From Kineosporia aurantiaca JCM 3230 (lineage in GTDB: Bacteria > Actinomycetota > Actinomycetes > Actinomycetales > Kineosporiaceae), in contig JODP01000002.1 in assembly GCA_000719025.1 (NCBI GenBank), positions 434,001-498,000 of the forward strand: a stretch of DNA of 64,000 bases, written 5' to 3'. This document shows positions 15,906-25,611 of the stretch, piece by piece. Under the pieces are notes generated by a model, which did not search any database, was not told where the DNA came from, and was given only the letters and a program-made list of their open reading frames with translations. Both the position numbers and the translations under genes were made by a program. The first letter of the stretch is position 1; each line of letters opens with the position of its first letter.

Positions 15906-16844
15906 ATGATCGAAGTCGAGAACCTGCGCAAGGAGTACGGCGAGAAGGTTGCCGTCGAGGATCTTTCGTTCACTGTCCCAGAAGGCACGGTCACCGGGTT
16001 CCTCGGCCCCAACGGCGCCGGCAAGTCCACCACCATGCGGATGATCGCCGGCCTCGACCAGCCCACCCGCGGCCGGATCCAGGTGAACGGGGCCGACTAC
16101 CGCAGGGCCGCCGCGCCGATGTCCGAGCTCGGCATCCTGCTCGAGGCCAAGGCCATGCACTCCGGCCGCTCGGCCCGCAACCACCTGCTCGCCCTGGCCG
16201 CCACCAACGGCATCCCGGCCCGCCGGGTGGACGAGGTGATCGACATGGCCGGTCTGCAGCAGGTGGCCCGCAAGCGGGTCGGCGGGTTCTCGCTGGGCAT
16301 GGGCCAGCGGCTCGGTGTGGCCAGCGCATTGCTCGGCGACCCCCGCGTGGTGATCCTCGACGAGCCGGTCAACGGGCTCGACCCCGAGGGCGTGCTGTGG
16401 ATCCGCACGCTGCTGAAGGCGCTGGCCGCCGAGGGGCGCACGGTGTTCGTGTCCTCGCACCTGATGAGTGAGATGGCGCAGACCGCGACCCGGCTCGTCG
16501 TGGTCGGCCGAGGTCGGCTGGTGGCGGACACCACGGTCGAGGAGTTCGTCTCGCGGGCCAAGGGCAACGGGGTGATCGTCCGTTCGCCGGAGGCCACCAA
16601 GCTGCGGGAAGTGCTGCTGCGCCCCGATGTCACGGTGACCAGCGACACCGAGGGCGTGCTCCAGGTGACCGGGCTTACGGCGGAGGAGATCGGCGACGCG
16701 GCCTGGAAGGCGAACCTGCCGTTGCACGAGCTCACCGCGCACCACGCCTCGCTCGAAGAGGCGTTCATGCAGCTGACCCACGACACGGTCGAGTACCGCC
16801 AGACCGAGACCGAGCAGGAAGAAAAGGAAGAGGTGCCGGCATGA
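15906..16844 (+). CDS. ABC transporter ATP-binding protein
   Basis: This 312-residue protein is the ATPase of a two-gene ABC-2 type exporter. Walker A GPNGAGKST is at 34-42, the signature SLGMGQ at 129-134, and Walker B VVILDEP at 148-154, all intact. The signature begins with SLGM instead of LSGG, a variant usual in drug and antimicrobial-peptide exporters of this class. The C-terminal 100 residues after FVSSHLMSEM are the accessory region of the DrrA/BcrA-like group. The ATG at 15906 was chosen because the family N-terminus starts here (MIEVENLRKEYG). It overlaps the permease start (ATGA), and a kinase/regulator pair follows in the same operon. Confidence 0.93.
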   Translation: MIEVENLRKEYGEKVAVEDLSFTVPEGTVTGFLGPNGAGKSTTMRMIAGLDQPTRGRIQVNGADYRRAAAPMSELGILLEAKAMHSGRSARNHLLALAATNGIPARRVDEVIDMAGLQQVARKRVGGFSLGMGQRLGVASALLGDPRVVILDEPVNGLDPEGVLWIRTLLKALAAEGRTVFVSSHLMSEMAQTATRLVVVGRGRLVADTTVEEFVSRAKGNGVIVRSPEATKLREVLLRPDVTVTSDTEGVLQVTGLTAEEIGDAAWKANLPLHELTAHHASLEEAFMQLTHDTVEYRQTETEQEEKEEVPA

Positions 16845-17656
16845 CCACCGCTCTGGCCGAACCCGCGAACGTTCCCGCCCTCAAGGTCACCCAGAGCCGG
16901 GTGATCGTCTCGGAGTGGATCAAGTTCCGCTCGCTGCGCTCCAGCGTCTGGACCCTGTTCGCCGGGGTGGCGCTGCTGATCGGGCTCAGCGCGCTGATCT
17001 CGGCGGTGACCATGAGCCAGTGGAACGACCTGGACGCGAACACCCGGGCCACCCTCGACCCGATCGGCGCGGCCACCTCCGGCAGCACCTTCGCCCAGCT
17101 CGCCACCGGGGTGCTGGCGATCCTGATGATCACCGGGGAGTACACCACCGGGATGATCCGGGCCAGCCTGACCGTGGTGCCCCGGCGGCTGCCGGTGCTC
17201 TGGGCCAAGCTGATCGTGTTCTCCGTGGTCACCTTCCTGGTCAGCCTGGTCGCCTCGTTCGCGGCCTTCTTCATCACCCAGGCGATCCTGTCCAGCCGGG
17301 ACTTCGGCGTCTCGATCACCGACGGCCACGCCCTGCGCGCGGTGCTCGGCCTGGCCTTCTACCTGACCGTGGCCGGCCTGATCGCGATGGCGCTGGGAGC
17401 GTTGCTGCGGGGTACCGCGGCCGCGATCTCCACCCTGGTCGCGGTGTTCCTGGTGATCCCGCCGCTGGTCTCGCTGCTGCCCGCCTCGATCTCCGACGAC
17501 CTGGTCAAGTACCTGCCGAACTCGGCCGGCCAGGCAATGTTCACCGTGGATGCCTCGAACTCGCTCTCCCCCGGTGGCGGGTTGCTGGTGTTCTGTGGGT
17601 ACGCCGTGGTGCTGGTGGCCGTGGCCGCGTGGAGACTGCGCCGCGCCGACGTCTGA
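16841..17656 (+). CDS. ABC-2 type transporter permease
   Basis: This 271-residue membrane protein has six hydrophobic segments, including LFAGVALLIGLSALISA, ATGVLAILMITGEY, FSVVTFLVSLVASFAAFFI, GLAFYLTVAGLIAMALGALL, TLVAVFLVIPPLVSLL and LLVFCGYAVVLVAVAAW. TGEYTTGMIRASL after the second helix is typical of ABC-2 permeases paired with BcrA-like ATPases. It pairs with the preceding ATPase, with which it overlaps by four bases. The substrate is not evident; linked transporters of this kind often confer peptide-antibiotic resistance under control of an adjacent kinase, which fits the next two genes. Confidence 0.88.
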   Translation: MTTALAEPANVPALKVTQSRVIVSEWIKFRSLRSSVWTLFAGVALLIGLSALISAVTMSQWNDLDANTRATLDPIGAATSGSTFAQLATGVLAILMITGEYTTGMIRASLTVVPRRLPVLWAKLIVFSVVTFLVSLVASFAAFFITQAILSSRDFGVSITDGHALRAVLGLAFYLTVAGLIAMALGALLRGTAAAISTLVAVFLVIPPLVSLLPASISDDLVKYLPNSAGQAMFTVDASNSLSPGGGLLVFCGYAVVLVAVAAWRLRRADV

Positions 17657-17668
17657 TGGGGTTGGAGC

Positions 17669-18826
17669 ATGCGGATGAGGGACGAGGGGATCGGACGGTC
17701 CCGGCGCGCCTGGGGCTTCGATCTGCTCGTCACCGTGTTCGTGATGGCCACCGTGGTGCTGCGGGGAAACCAGAGTCCGGCGGATCCGCGCGCGGCGGCC
17801 ATCGAGATCGCGCTGGTGCTGCCGCTGACCCTGCGGCGGCTCTACCCCAGCACGGTCTTCGCAGTGTTGCTGGTGCTGTTCGGCACGCTCCCGCTGTGGG
17901 TCGAACTGAGTGGGCCCAACCTCGGCCTGCTGGTCGCGCTGTACACGGTCGCGGCCAATCAGTCCCGGATCCGGGCGGCGGTCGCGGCGGTGCTGCTGGA
18001 CGCCGTTTTCATCGTCACGGTGGCCTCGTCACCGAACATCTCGCTGATCGACGCACTGATCTTCGGCACCGCGGCCACCGCCGCCGCCCTCGGGCTGGGC
18101 CTGTGGATCGCCACCCGTCGCAGTTACCTGGCCGCGCTGCGGGAGCGGGCCGAGCGGCTGGAACGGGAACTGGACCAGCAGCACGAACTGGCGGTGGCGA
18201 CCGAGCGGGCGCGGATGACCCGGGAAATGCACGACATCGTCGCTCACCACCTCACCGTCGTCGTGGCGCTGAGCGATGCGGCCGCGCGCACGGCGGTGAG
18301 GTCGCCGGAGCAGGCCGCCGAGGTGATGCGGCAGGTCTCGGCCACCGGTCGGCAGGCGCTGGCCGAGGCCCGGCGGGTGCTGGCCGGGGGCGATCCGACC
18401 GAACGCGAACCGGTTCCGGACCTGGGGGGCGTGGACGCACTGCTGGAAGGGGTGCGGACCGCCGGGCTGCCGGTGACATATCAGGTCAGCGGGGATCCGG
18501 GGGCGGCGCCGATCGAGCCGGGGGTGCAGCTCACGGTCTACCGGCTGGTGCAGGAGGCGCTGACGAACACGCTGAAGCATGCGGGGCCGGGGGCGACGGC
18601 GACGGTGCGGCTCACCTATGTGGGAGGTGGGGTTGCGGTCGAGATTGAGGACGACGGCGGCGGGCGCCCAGCGCGACCGGCCCCGGAGCGGGGTGGCGGG
18701 CGGGGGTTGACCGGCATGCGGGAGCGGGTTCACGCCTACGGCGGTGAGGTCGAGTCCGGTCCGAGAAGGCCCGCCGGATGGCGGGTCTCGGCCCGGATCG
18801 GAGCGAGTGAGCAAGTGGCGTCGTGA
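17669..18826 (+). CDS. Sensor histidine kinase (HisKA_3, NarL partner type)
   Basis: This 385-residue kinase has a membrane sensor part of four or five helices (about 15-148) with very short outside loops, then a coiled linker and the HisKA_3 dimerisation domain. The phosphoacceptor is His188 in [18 protein letters not shown]. The ATPase domain follows with the N box [13 protein letters not shown] and the G boxes IEDDGGG and [11 protein letters not shown]. It starts 12 bp after the permease and its stop overlaps the regulator start (GTGA). Its gene neighbours and short loops suggest that it senses the transporter or an envelope drug. Starts at 17669 and 17675 are both possible; the second is better spaced from GGAG. 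Confidence 0.92.
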   Translation: MRMRDEGIGRSRRAWGFDLLVTVFVMATVVLRGNQSPADPRAAAIEIALVLPLTLRRLYPSTVFAVLLVLFGTLPLWVELSGPNLGLLVALYTVAANQSRIRAAVAAVLLDAVFIVTVASSPNISLIDALIFGTAATAAALGLGLWIATRRSYLAALRERAERLERELDQQHELAVATERARMTREMHDIVAHHLTVVVALSDAAARTAVRSPEQAAEVMRQVSATGRQALAEARRVLAGGDPTEREPVPDLGGVDALLEGVRTAGLPVTYQVSGDPGAAPIEPGVQLTVYRLVQEALTNTLKHAGPGATATVRLTYVGGGVAVEIEDDGGGRPARPAPERGGGRGLTGMRERVHAYGGEVESGPRRPAGWRVSARIGASEQVAS

Positions 18827-19503
18827 TCAGCGTGCTTTTGGTGGACGACCAGCAGTTGCTGCGCATGGGCTTCCGGATGATCCTGGACGCCGAGCCCGAT
18901 CTGACCGTGGTCGGCGAGGCCGGGGACGGCCGGGCCGGGGTGCGGATGGCCGCTGCGCTGAAGCCCGACATCGTCCTGATGGACGTGAGAATGCCTGGGA
19001 TGGACGGGATCTCGGCGGCCGAGGCGATCCTCGCGGCCGACCCGCGGGCCCGGGTGCTGATCCTGACCACGTTCGACGTGGACGAGTACGTGTACGCCGG
19101 GCTGCGCGCCGGGGCCAGCGGGTTCCTATTGAAGGACGCGCCCACCGAAGAACTGATTGCCGCCATCCGGACCGTCGCCGGCGGTGAGTCGGTGCTCGCC
19201 CCCAGCACCACCACCCGGCTGATCGGCCGCCTGGTCACCCTGCTGCCCGAGGACGCCGCCGATCCAGGCCGCCGAACCCCGGACCGGAGTGCGATCGCCG
19301 GGCTGACCGACCGCGAGCGCGAGGTCTTCCTGCTGGTCGCCGCGGCCCGCTCGAACCGGGAGATCGCCCAGGAACTGCGGTTGTCCGAGGGCACGGTGAA
19401 GATCCACGTGGGCCGGATCCTGAGCAAGCTGAACCTGCGGGACCGGGTCCAGGCGGTGGTGCTGGCCTACGAGTCCGGGCTGGTCGTGCCCGAGCAACCC
19501 TGA
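18823..19503 (+). CDS. NarL/FixJ family response regulator
   Basis: This 226-residue protein has a receiver domain (1-120) and a LuxR-type helix-turn-helix (about 160-220). The phosphorylated aspartate is Asp54 in [10 protein letters not shown]; the acidic pocket DD at 8-9 and the lysine in FLLKDAP are present. The DNA-binding part reads [22 protein letters not shown] and [17 protein letters not shown]. The GTG start overlaps the stop of the kinase gene. It very likely acts on the promoter of the ABC operon at its head. No strong T-rich terminator follows; a small GCCCGA/TCGGGC palindrome lies at 19539-19551. Confidence 0.94.
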   Translation: MISVLLVDDQQLLRMGFRMILDAEPDLTVVGEAGDGRAGVRMAAALKPDIVLMDVRMPGMDGISAAEAILAADPRARVLILTTFDVDEYVYAGLRAGASGFLLKDAPTEELIAAIRTVAGGESVLAPSTTTRLIGRLVTLLPEDAADPGRRTPDRSAIAGLTDREREVFLLVAAARSNREIAQELRLSEGTVKIHVGRILSKLNLRDRVQAVVLAYESGLVVPEQP

Positions 19504-19990
19504 ACAACCATTACTTAAGGTAGCGTTCAGGACCCGTCGCCCGAATCGGGCAACTCATTGCCGCGCATATTCGGGGAATTCCGGAACCACCGGTTCCTGG
19601 TATTGACCATGAGTTAACCCGGAAAAGGTCCGGGAATCACTGGAGTCACATCCGGAACAGGCGTTGCAGGCATCCGGCCATTGCGACTGCCCCGGATTTT
19701 CAGAACTCCACCATCCCGCGCCTCACCAGGGCCGTTTTGGGGCCTCATTCTCAATCTGGTTGAACTTAAGTCACGGACGAAACAGCAGGCCGGCCGGGCC
19801 GTCCCGAATGCCGATCAATGCCCGGACCACCCGGCGGGCGCGGAATCGGATTCTGTTCAGGAATTCCGCCATTTCCCTGTTCACCGGAGCTTCCGACTGG
19901 TTAAGTACATCCAGCCGCAACCATTCACTTACACACAGCAACGACCAGAGCGGACCAAGGGCCGATTCTTACGAGCCACCGGAGGAACCG
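19504..19990. other. Long leader region of the conservon, no gene seen
   Basis: These 487 bases are clearly less GC-rich than the surroundings and hold no convincing gene. Open frames through it lack codon bias. They contain a 15-base perfect palindrome, GGAACC/GGTTCC around ACC, at 19583-19597, and AT-rich patches (for example near 19745-19780) suited to promoters. The stretch ends in GGAGGAACCG, the ribosome site of the next gene. Confidence 0.5.
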
Positions 19991-22900
19991 TTGACAGCGG
20001 TCCAGCACCAGCCGGCGCAGATCGGTTCCGGCGTGGGCGCCCGGGCCGGACAGGCCGGTCAGTCAGGGCAATCAGGGCCGGGCTTCCCCGAGCCCCGGCC
20101 GACCCGGTCGAACCGGGCTGGCCGGGCCGGCTCCGGCCACCGATCCGATCCGGGCCGCCGGGCCTCGGGCAGTACCGTCGGCCGCCGGGTGGCGCGCATC
20201 CTGGCCCTGCCCGCGGTGGTGATCCTGCTGCTGCTGAGCCTGCTCTCGGCCCAGCAGATCCAGGACTACCGGCACGCCGCGGCCACCTCGGACGCGGTCA
20301 CCCTGTCCCTTGAGGTGCAGAAACTGGTCAGCGCCCTGCAGACCGAGCGCGGGGTCACCGCCGCGGTGCAGGGTGGTAACGGCAGCTTCACCCCCGAACT
20401 CGCCCCGGCCCGCACCCAGGTCGACTCCCAGCGCCGGGTGGTCCAGGGCCTGGTCGACGACGGCGACGCCGCGCAGGCCAAGGTCGGCGCCGCGCTCAGC
20501 CAGCTCGACGGGCTCTCCGCGATCCGCGCCACCACCGACGGCACCGGAGCCGGCAAGCAGGCCGAGACCGCCGAGCGCACCGCCACTTTCGAGTACTACA
20601 CCGAGCGGATCGCGGCGCTCGCGGACGTCGATCTGGGCCTGGGCAACAGCAGCGACACCGAGCTGCGCCAGGGCCTGACCGCCTTCCGCTCGATGCAGCA
20701 CGCGATCGAGGGTCTGTCCCAGGAGCGCGCCTTCCTCAACGGCATCTACTCGGCCGGCGGTTTCACCGGCGACGAGTTCGTCCGGCTGGCCGACATGCGG
20801 GCCGAGTACCAGTACTCGCTCGACCAGTTCGGCGAGTACGCCACCGCCGAGCAGCGCACCTCGCTGGCCTTCATCTTCTCCACCGGTGCGGCCCAGGTGG
20901 TGCAGTCGTTCGAGAAGACCGCGCTGGCCGCGGGCGACGGGCGGCACCTGACCGTCAACCCGCAGTCCTGGTGGTCCGGCATGGGCACCCTGCTGGCCGA
21001 CGCGAACCAGCTGGAACAGCACGTCGGCTCGCAGATCCAGCTGCGGGCGCACGACCTGCGGCAGGACGCCGCGCAGCGGATCGGGGTGCTGCTGATCGCG
21101 GTGCTGATCTGCTTCGCCGGCTCGATCTACCTGTCCACCCTGGCCGCCCAGTCGATCACCCGGCCGCTGGCCGCGCTGGCCGCCGAGGCCGACGACCTGG
21201 CCGTGCGGCGGCTGCCGGAGGCGGTCCGCCGGGCCCAGGCGGCCGATCCGGACACCCCGCCGCGGCGGCCCGACCCGGTTCCCGTCCCGGCCCGCGCGAC
21301 CGACGAGATCCGTTCCGTGGCCACCGCTCTGGACCACCTGCAGAGCGCCGCCTACGACCTGGCCACCGAGCAGGCCGTGCAGCGGCGCGACACCATCGAG
21401 TCGCTGGCCAACCTGGGCCGGCGCAACCAGAACCTGATCCGCCGCCAGCTCGGCTTCATCACCTCCCTGGAGCGTGAGGAGGTCGACCCGAACGCCCTGG
21501 CCAACCTGTTCGAGCTGGACCACCTGGCCACCCGGATGCGGCGCAACGCGGCCAGCCTGCTGGTGCTGGTCGACGCGTCCAGCCCGCGCACCTGGTCGCA
21601 GGCGGTGCCGGTGTCCGACGTGATCCGCGCCGCGGTCTCCGAGGTGGAGGAGTACCGCCGGGTCGCGCTGCGCCGGGTGGACGACGCGAACGTGCTCGGC
21701 GGGGCGATCGGCTCGATCGCCCACCTGCTGTCCGAGCTGATCGAGAACGGCCTGACCTTCTCCCCGCCGGACAGCGAGGTCGAGGTGCAGGGCCGGCGGA
21801 TCAGCGACGGCTACCTGATCGCGATCACCGACCAGGGCGTCGGGATGAACCCGGAGGAGCTGCGGATCGCCAACAGCCGGCTGCGCGGTGAGGGTGACTT
21901 CATCGCCGCCCCGACCCGCTTCCTCGGGCACTTCGTGGTCGGGAAGCTGGCCCGGGACAGCGGGGTGCACGTCGAGCTGCTGCCCTCCCCGGTGACCGGG
22001 GTGACCGCCCGGGTGATCCTGCCGGCCGCGTTGCTGTCCGCCTCGCTCTCGGTCCGGGTCCAGTCGCTGGACGCGCTGCCCGAAGGGGCCCCGGACCAGG
22101 TCCGGCCCGCGCAGCTGCTGGCCCTGCCGCGGATCGACCGGATGGATCGGGCCGACCGGCTGGAGCGGCTGGCGGAGTTCGACGGGCTGGACGACGAGCT
22201 GGTCCCGCTCGACCAGCTGGACCAGGTGCCGGACGACCCACGCGACCTGTACCTCGGCACCCCCGGCGGGAACCGGGCGAACGGGTCCCAGGGGCTGGCG
22301 GGCCGGGTCCCGAGGTCTCCGTGGGCCAAGCGCGGGGCCCCCGAACCGGGCACTCTCCCAGGTGGTCTCGGGCCGCTGGACGATCTGCAGGATGTCCACG
22401 ACGCCCAGGTCCGGGACGTGACCCCGGCCCACGGGCTGGCCGACCCGCCGGTGATCGAGCCGGTGATCGAACCGGTCGCCGAGTCCGTGATCGAAGAGGA
22501 CGAGCCGGGCCGGCCGGGGTACCGCTCCCCGGCGCACCGGGTCGAGACCGACCCGGCCGGGCTGAAGGTCACCGAGGACGACCCGGAGGCGGCCGAATCG
22601 TCCGCCGATGCCCCGCGCTGGGCCAAGCCGGGCGACCTGTTCGCCCGTCAGTTCGGCACCCGCTCCCCCGAGGAGCAGGCCGCCCGGGAAGAGGCCCGCC
22701 GTCGGCGGGACGCCCCGGACAGCTTCACCGACCTGCGCACCCCGGCCGCGGGCGTCCCTACGGCGACCCCGGGACCGACAACCCCCGCCTCGCCTTCACT
22801 CTCGTCCCCCACGCCCCCGGCGGGACTGACGATCCCCGGGGTGCCGCGTTCGGAACCGGCCCTGGCGCACTCCCCCGCAGCGTCCCGGCGTCCGGTCGCC

Positions 22901-23176
22901 CCGGTCACCGAGCACACCCAGAACGGGCTCCGCAAGCGGGTTCCCCGCGGCCAGCGGCAGTCCGAGCCCGCCCGTTCCGCCCGGCGGGTGATCGACCTCG
23001 ACGCACCGGCCCGATCACGGCCGGTCGGGGCCGACTCCCCCGCCGACGTCAGTGCCCGGCTGACCGCTCTGCGCGCAGGGATGCGCCGTGGGCAGGCCGG
23101 TCAGCCGGGTCCCGATGCCGCACCGGAGCGCGCGGTGACGAATCCAGAGGAGTCCGTCGGAATGAGCGAGGAATGA
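19991..23176 (+). CDS. cvnA: Conservon sensor kinase CvnA with nitrate/nitrite-sensing-type domain
   Basis: This 1,061-residue membrane kinase is the first gene of a CvnABCD conservon. Membrane helices at about 70-88 and 364-383 enclose an extracellular domain of about 275 residues with the NIT-type pattern LQTERGVTAAVQGG, the family that senses nitrate and nitrite in other proteins. A HAMP-like linker follows, then the atypical dimer region LDHLATRMRRNAASLLVL and an ATPase domain (N box ELIENGLTFSPP near 582, G box DQGVGMNPEEL). From about 690 to the end the chain is Pro/Gly/Arg-rich and probably disordered. I chose TTG 19991 because GGAGGA is ideally spaced and upstream sequence does not look coding. 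Confidence 0.88.
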   Translation: MTAVQHQPAQIGSGVGARAGQAGQSGQSGPGFPEPRPTRSNRAGRAGSGHRSDPGRRASGSTVGRRVARILALPAVVILLLLSLLSAQQIQDYRHAAATSDAVTLSLEVQKLVSALQTERGVTAAVQGGNGSFTPELAPARTQVDSQRRVVQGLVDDGDAAQAKVGAALSQLDGLSAIRATTDGTGAGKQAETAERTATFEYYTERIAALADVDLGLGNSSDTELRQGLTAFRSMQHAIEGLSQERAFLNGIYSAGGFTGDEFVRLADMRAEYQYSLDQFGEYATAEQRTSLAFIFSTGAAQVVQSFEKTALAAGDGRHLTVNPQSWWSGMGTLLADANQLEQHVGSQIQLRAHDLRQDAAQRIGVLLIAVLICFAGSIYLSTLAAQSITRPLAALAAEADDLAVRRLPEAVRRAQAADPDTPPRRPDPVPVPARATDEIRSVATALDHLQSAAYDLATEQAVQRRDTIESLANLGRRNQNLIRRQLGFITSLEREEVDPNALANLFELDHLATRMRRNAASLLVLVDASSPRTWSQAVPVSDVIRAAVSEVEEYRRVALRRVDDANVLGGAIGSIAHLLSELIENGLTFSPPDSEVEVQGRRISDGYLIAITDQGVGMNPEELRIANSRLRGEGDFIAAPTRFLGHFVVGKLARDSGVHVELLPSPVTGVTARVILPAALLSASLSVRVQSLDALPEGAPDQVRPAQLLALPRIDRMDRADRLERLAEFDGLDDELVPLDQLDQVPDDPRDLYLGTPGGNRANGSQGLAGRVPRSPWAKRGAPEPGTLPGGLGPLDDLQDVHDAQVRDVTPAHGLADPPVIEPVIEPVAESVIEEDEPGRPGYRSPAHRVETDPAGLKVTEDDPEAAESSADAPRWAKPGDLFARQFGTRSPEEQAAREEARRRRDAPDSFTDLRTPAAGVPTATPGPTTPASPSLSSPTPPAGLTIPGVPRSEPALAHSPAASRRPVAPVTEHTQNGLRKRVPRGQRQSEPARSARRVIDLDAPARSRPVGADSPADVSARLTALRAGMRRGQAGQPGPDAAPERAVTNPEESVGMSEE

Positions 23177-23183
23177 GCGAGGG

Positions 23184-23609
23184 ATGAGCGTCCACACGCA
23201 TACCGACCGGCACCAGTTCGGCTGGCTGCTGGGCAACTTCGTGCACCAGACCGACGGCGTGCGCGAGGCGGTGGCCGTGTCCTCGGACGGGCTGCTGATC
23301 GCCAGCTCCGACGGCCTGAGCCGGACCGAGGCCGACCATCTGGCCGCGATCGTCTCCAGTCTGTCCAGCCTGGGCCGGTCCGCCGCCCGGCGGTACGACT
23401 TCGACGGGCTGAAGCTGGTGATGATCGAGATGAACCGCGGCTTCCTGCTGGTCTCGGCGATCGCCGGCGGCAGCTGTCTCGGCGTGGTCGCCGAGGGAGA
23501 CTGCGACCTCGGCCTGATCGGCTACGAGATCGCCTCCCTGGCCGAGCGGTTCGGGCCGCTGCTGACCCCGTCGCTGATCTCCGAGTCCCGGCAGCACCTG
23601 CCCCGATGA
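23184..23609 (+). CDS. cvnB: Conservon roadblock/LC7 protein CvnB
   Basis: This 141-residue protein is a single roadblock/LC7 domain: FGWLLGNFVHQTDGVREAVAVSSDGLLIASSDGL, then a helix and the strands KLVMIEMNRGFLLVSAIAGGSCLGVVAE. Roadblock proteins pair with small Ras-like GTPases and act as regulators or scaffolds. In conservons the four products form a membrane complex likened to a G-protein-coupled receptor system. It begins 7 bp after cvnA and its stop overlaps the start of cvnC. Its partner GTPase is encoded two genes on. Confidence 0.93.
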   Translation: MSVHTHTDRHQFGWLLGNFVHQTDGVREAVAVSSDGLLIASSDGLSRTEADHLAAIVSSLSSLGRSAARRYDFDGLKLVMIEMNRGFLLVSAIAGGSCLGVVAEGDCDLGLIGYEIASLAERFGPLLTPSLISESRQHLPR

Positions 23610-23971
23610 CTCCCCGGCGGCGCGAGCGCGCGGACGAGGAGTTCGACTCCGACGACATGGTGATCCGCCCGTTCCTGCTGACCGGCGGGCGCACCCGGCC
23701 GGTCCAGGAGGGATTGCGGGTGGAGACGCTGATCCACGCCCGGCCGCCGCGGGCCGGCGCGATCCTGCGGTTCGAGCACCAGCAGATCGTCGGGCTGTGC
23801 CGGGAACCGACCTCGCTGGCGGAGATCTCGGCGGCCCTGCGGGTGCCCTTCGGGGTGGCCCGGGTGCTGGTGTCCGACCTGGTGGCCGACGGATCGGTGG
23901 TCGTCACCGAACGCGAAGAGCTGTCGATTCAGCTGATCGAGAGGATCCGGGACCGTGTCCGCGCTCTATGA
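23606..23971 (+). CDS. cvnC: Conservon DUF742 protein CvnC
   Basis: This 121-residue DUF742 protein is the third conservon component. The family shows a conserved IRPFLLTGGRTRP block near the N-terminus (here about 17-29) and a winged-helix-like core with FEHQQIVGLCREPTSLAEISAALRVPFGVARVLVSDLVADGSV. This core looks like a DNA- or protein-binding winged helix, but its biochemical role is not established. It overlaps cvnB by four bases and cvnD by 17 bases, so all are translated together. Confidence 0.92.
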   Translation: MTPRRRERADEEFDSDDMVIRPFLLTGGRTRPVQEGLRVETLIHARPPRAGAILRFEHQQIVGLCREPTSLAEISAALRVPFGVARVLVSDLVADGSVVVTEREELSIQLIERIRDRVRAL

Positions 23972-24548
23972 CCCGCCCGTGGTGGCGCCGGTGTCCGTCA
24001 AGATCGTCATCAGTGGCGGCTTCGGCGTCGGGAAGACCACCTTCGTCGGCTCGATCTCCGAGATCGAGCCGCTGCTCACCGAGGCCGACATGACCGACGA
24101 GTCGGTCGGGGTGGACAACCGCGACCCGGTCCCGGGCAAGGTGACCACCACCGTGGCCCTGGACTTCGGCCGGATCAGCCTGGACGAGACGCTGCGGCTG
24201 TACCTGTTCGGCACCCCCGGACAGGACCGCTACGCCTTTCTCTGGGACGACCTGGTGGAGGGGGCGCTGGGGGCGGTGGTGCTGCTCGACACCAACCGGA
24301 TCGAGGACTGCTTCCCGGCGATCGACTACTTCGAGGAGAACCGGGTGCCGTTCCTGGTGGCGGTGAACCAGTTCCAGGACACCCGGAAGTTCGCCCTCCG
24401 GGAGGTCCGCGAGGCGCTCGGGGTGGACAGCCGGGTGCCGCTGGTGCCCTGCGACGCCCGGCACCGCGAGTCGGTCAAGAGCGTCCTGGTGGCGCTGACC
24501 GAGGAGGTTCTGACCCGCCGGCTCGCCGAGCAGGCGGCCGCGTACTAG
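23955..24548 (+). CDS. cvnD: Conservon small GTPase CvnD
   Basis: This 197-residue Ras-like GTPase is the last conservon component. The P-loop is GGFGVGKTT (about 21-29), switch II is LFGTPGQDRY, and the base-recognition motif is VNQFQD, a conservon-type variant of NKxD. The receptor-like kinase CvnA, roadblock CvnB and DUF742 CvnC are encoded just upstream with overlaps, so it probably cycles between GDP and GTP in that membrane complex. The GTG at 23955 lies inside the end of cvnC. A binding-protein gene follows after about 80 bp with its own ribosome site. Confidence 0.93.
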   Translation: MSALYDPPVVAPVSVKIVISGGFGVGKTTFVGSISEIEPLLTEADMTDESVGVDNRDPVPGKVTTTVALDFGRISLDETLRLYLFGTPGQDRYAFLWDDLVEGALGAVVLLDTNRIEDCFPAIDYFEENRVPFLVAVNQFQDTRKFALREVREALGVDSRVPLVPCDARHRESVKSVLVALTEEVLTRRLAEQAAAY

Positions 24549-24627
24549 CCCGCCCGCCCCGCAAACGCTCCTGTCCGACGTCCCTCATCATCGTTCGCCC
24601 ATTCCGAGCCCACATCGAGGAGACCTC

Positions 24628-25611
24628 GTGCCCAGCGCCCGACCGACCACCGGACGTAAGGCCGCCCTGGTCGCCACGTCGCTCGTCACCGCCGCCCTGC
24701 TCTCGCTCAGCGCGTGCGGCTCCCCCGCCCCGGCGGTCGTCGCCGCCCCCGGGGTCAAGCCGGTCGACTGCGGCGACGTGACGCTGGCCGAGAACCCCTG
24801 GGTGGGTTACGCGGCCAACCTCGCGGTGATCAGCTACCTGGCCCGGACCGAACTCGGCTGCAAGGTGGACGTGAAGTCCGAGGCGGAGGCCGACTCCTGG
24901 CAGCACCTGGCCGACGGCAGCGTCGACGCGATCCTGGAGAACTGGGGTCACGACGACCTGAAGAAGAAGTACGTGGACGACGAGAAGGTCGCCGTCGAGG
25001 CCGGGCTGACCGGGAACAAGGGCCAGATCGGCTGGTACGTGCCGCCGTGGATGGCCGACGAGTACCCGGACATCACCAACTGGCGCAACCTCGGCAAGTA
25101 CACCGACCTGTTCCGGACCGCCAAGAGCGGCAGCCAGGGGCAGTTCCTGGACGGTGACCCGTCGTACGTGACCAACGACAAGGCGCTGATCAAGAACCTG
25201 GACCTGGACTTCAAGGTGGTCTACACCGGTAGCGAGGACGCGCTGATCCAGGCCTTCCGGGACGCGGAGAAGAACCACAAGCCGATGATCGGCTACTTCT
25301 ACGAGCCGCAGTGGCTGCTCTCCGAGGTGGACCTGGTCAACATCAAGCTGCCGGCCTACAGCCCGGGCTGCGACGCCGACCCCGAGACGGTGCGCTGCGA
25401 CTACCAGCCCTACGACCTGGACAAGATCGAGAACCGGGAGTTCGCCTACTCGGGCAGCCCGGCGGCCGCGCTGATCCAGCGGTTCAGCTGGTCGAACGAG
25501 GCGCAGAACGAGGTCGCCCGGGACCTGAACGCGGGGATGGACCCGGACCAGGCGGCGAAGAAGTGGCTGGACGCGCACGAGGAGATCTGGCACTCCTGGC
25601 TGCCCAGCTGA
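24628..25611 (+). CDS. Glycine betaine/choline-type ABC substrate-binding lipoprotein (orphan)
   Basis: This 327-residue lipoprotein has a signal peptide ending in the lipobox LSAC, with Cys30 as the lipidated residue, followed by an OpuAC-type binding domain: CGDVTLAENPWVGYAANLAVISYLARTELGCKV at the start, VDAILENWGHDDLKKKY and GQIGWYVPPWMADEYPDITNW. The aromatic box residues that bind quaternary amines in this family are plausible in the Trp/Tyr-rich blocks. It is an orphan: no permease or ATPase gene lies nearby. It may serve a transporter encoded elsewhere or act as sensor component for the adjacent conservon. GTG start with GAGGAG at good distance. Confidence 0.88.
   Translation: MPSARPTTGRKAALVATSLVTAALLSLSACGSPAPAVVAAPGVKPVDCGDVTLAENPWVGYAANLAVISYLARTELGCKVDVKSEAEADSWQHLADGSVDAILENWGHDDLKKKYVDDEKVAVEAGLTGNKGQIGWYVPPWMADEYPDITNWRNLGKYTDLFRTAKSGSQGQFLDGDPSYVTNDKALIKNLDLDFKVVYTGSEDALIQAFRDAEKNHKPMIGYFYEPQWLLSEVDLVNIKLPAYSPGCDADPETVRCDYQPYDLDKIENREFAYSGSPAAALIQRFSWSNEAQNEVARDLNAGMDPDQAAKKWLDAHEEIWHSWLPS

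Noticed and set aside
20072..22537. Long minus-strand open frame opposite cvnA
   Set aside because: Low-complexity Gln/Gly/Val/Arg product with no motif. The plus strand carries the NIT and ATPase motifs.
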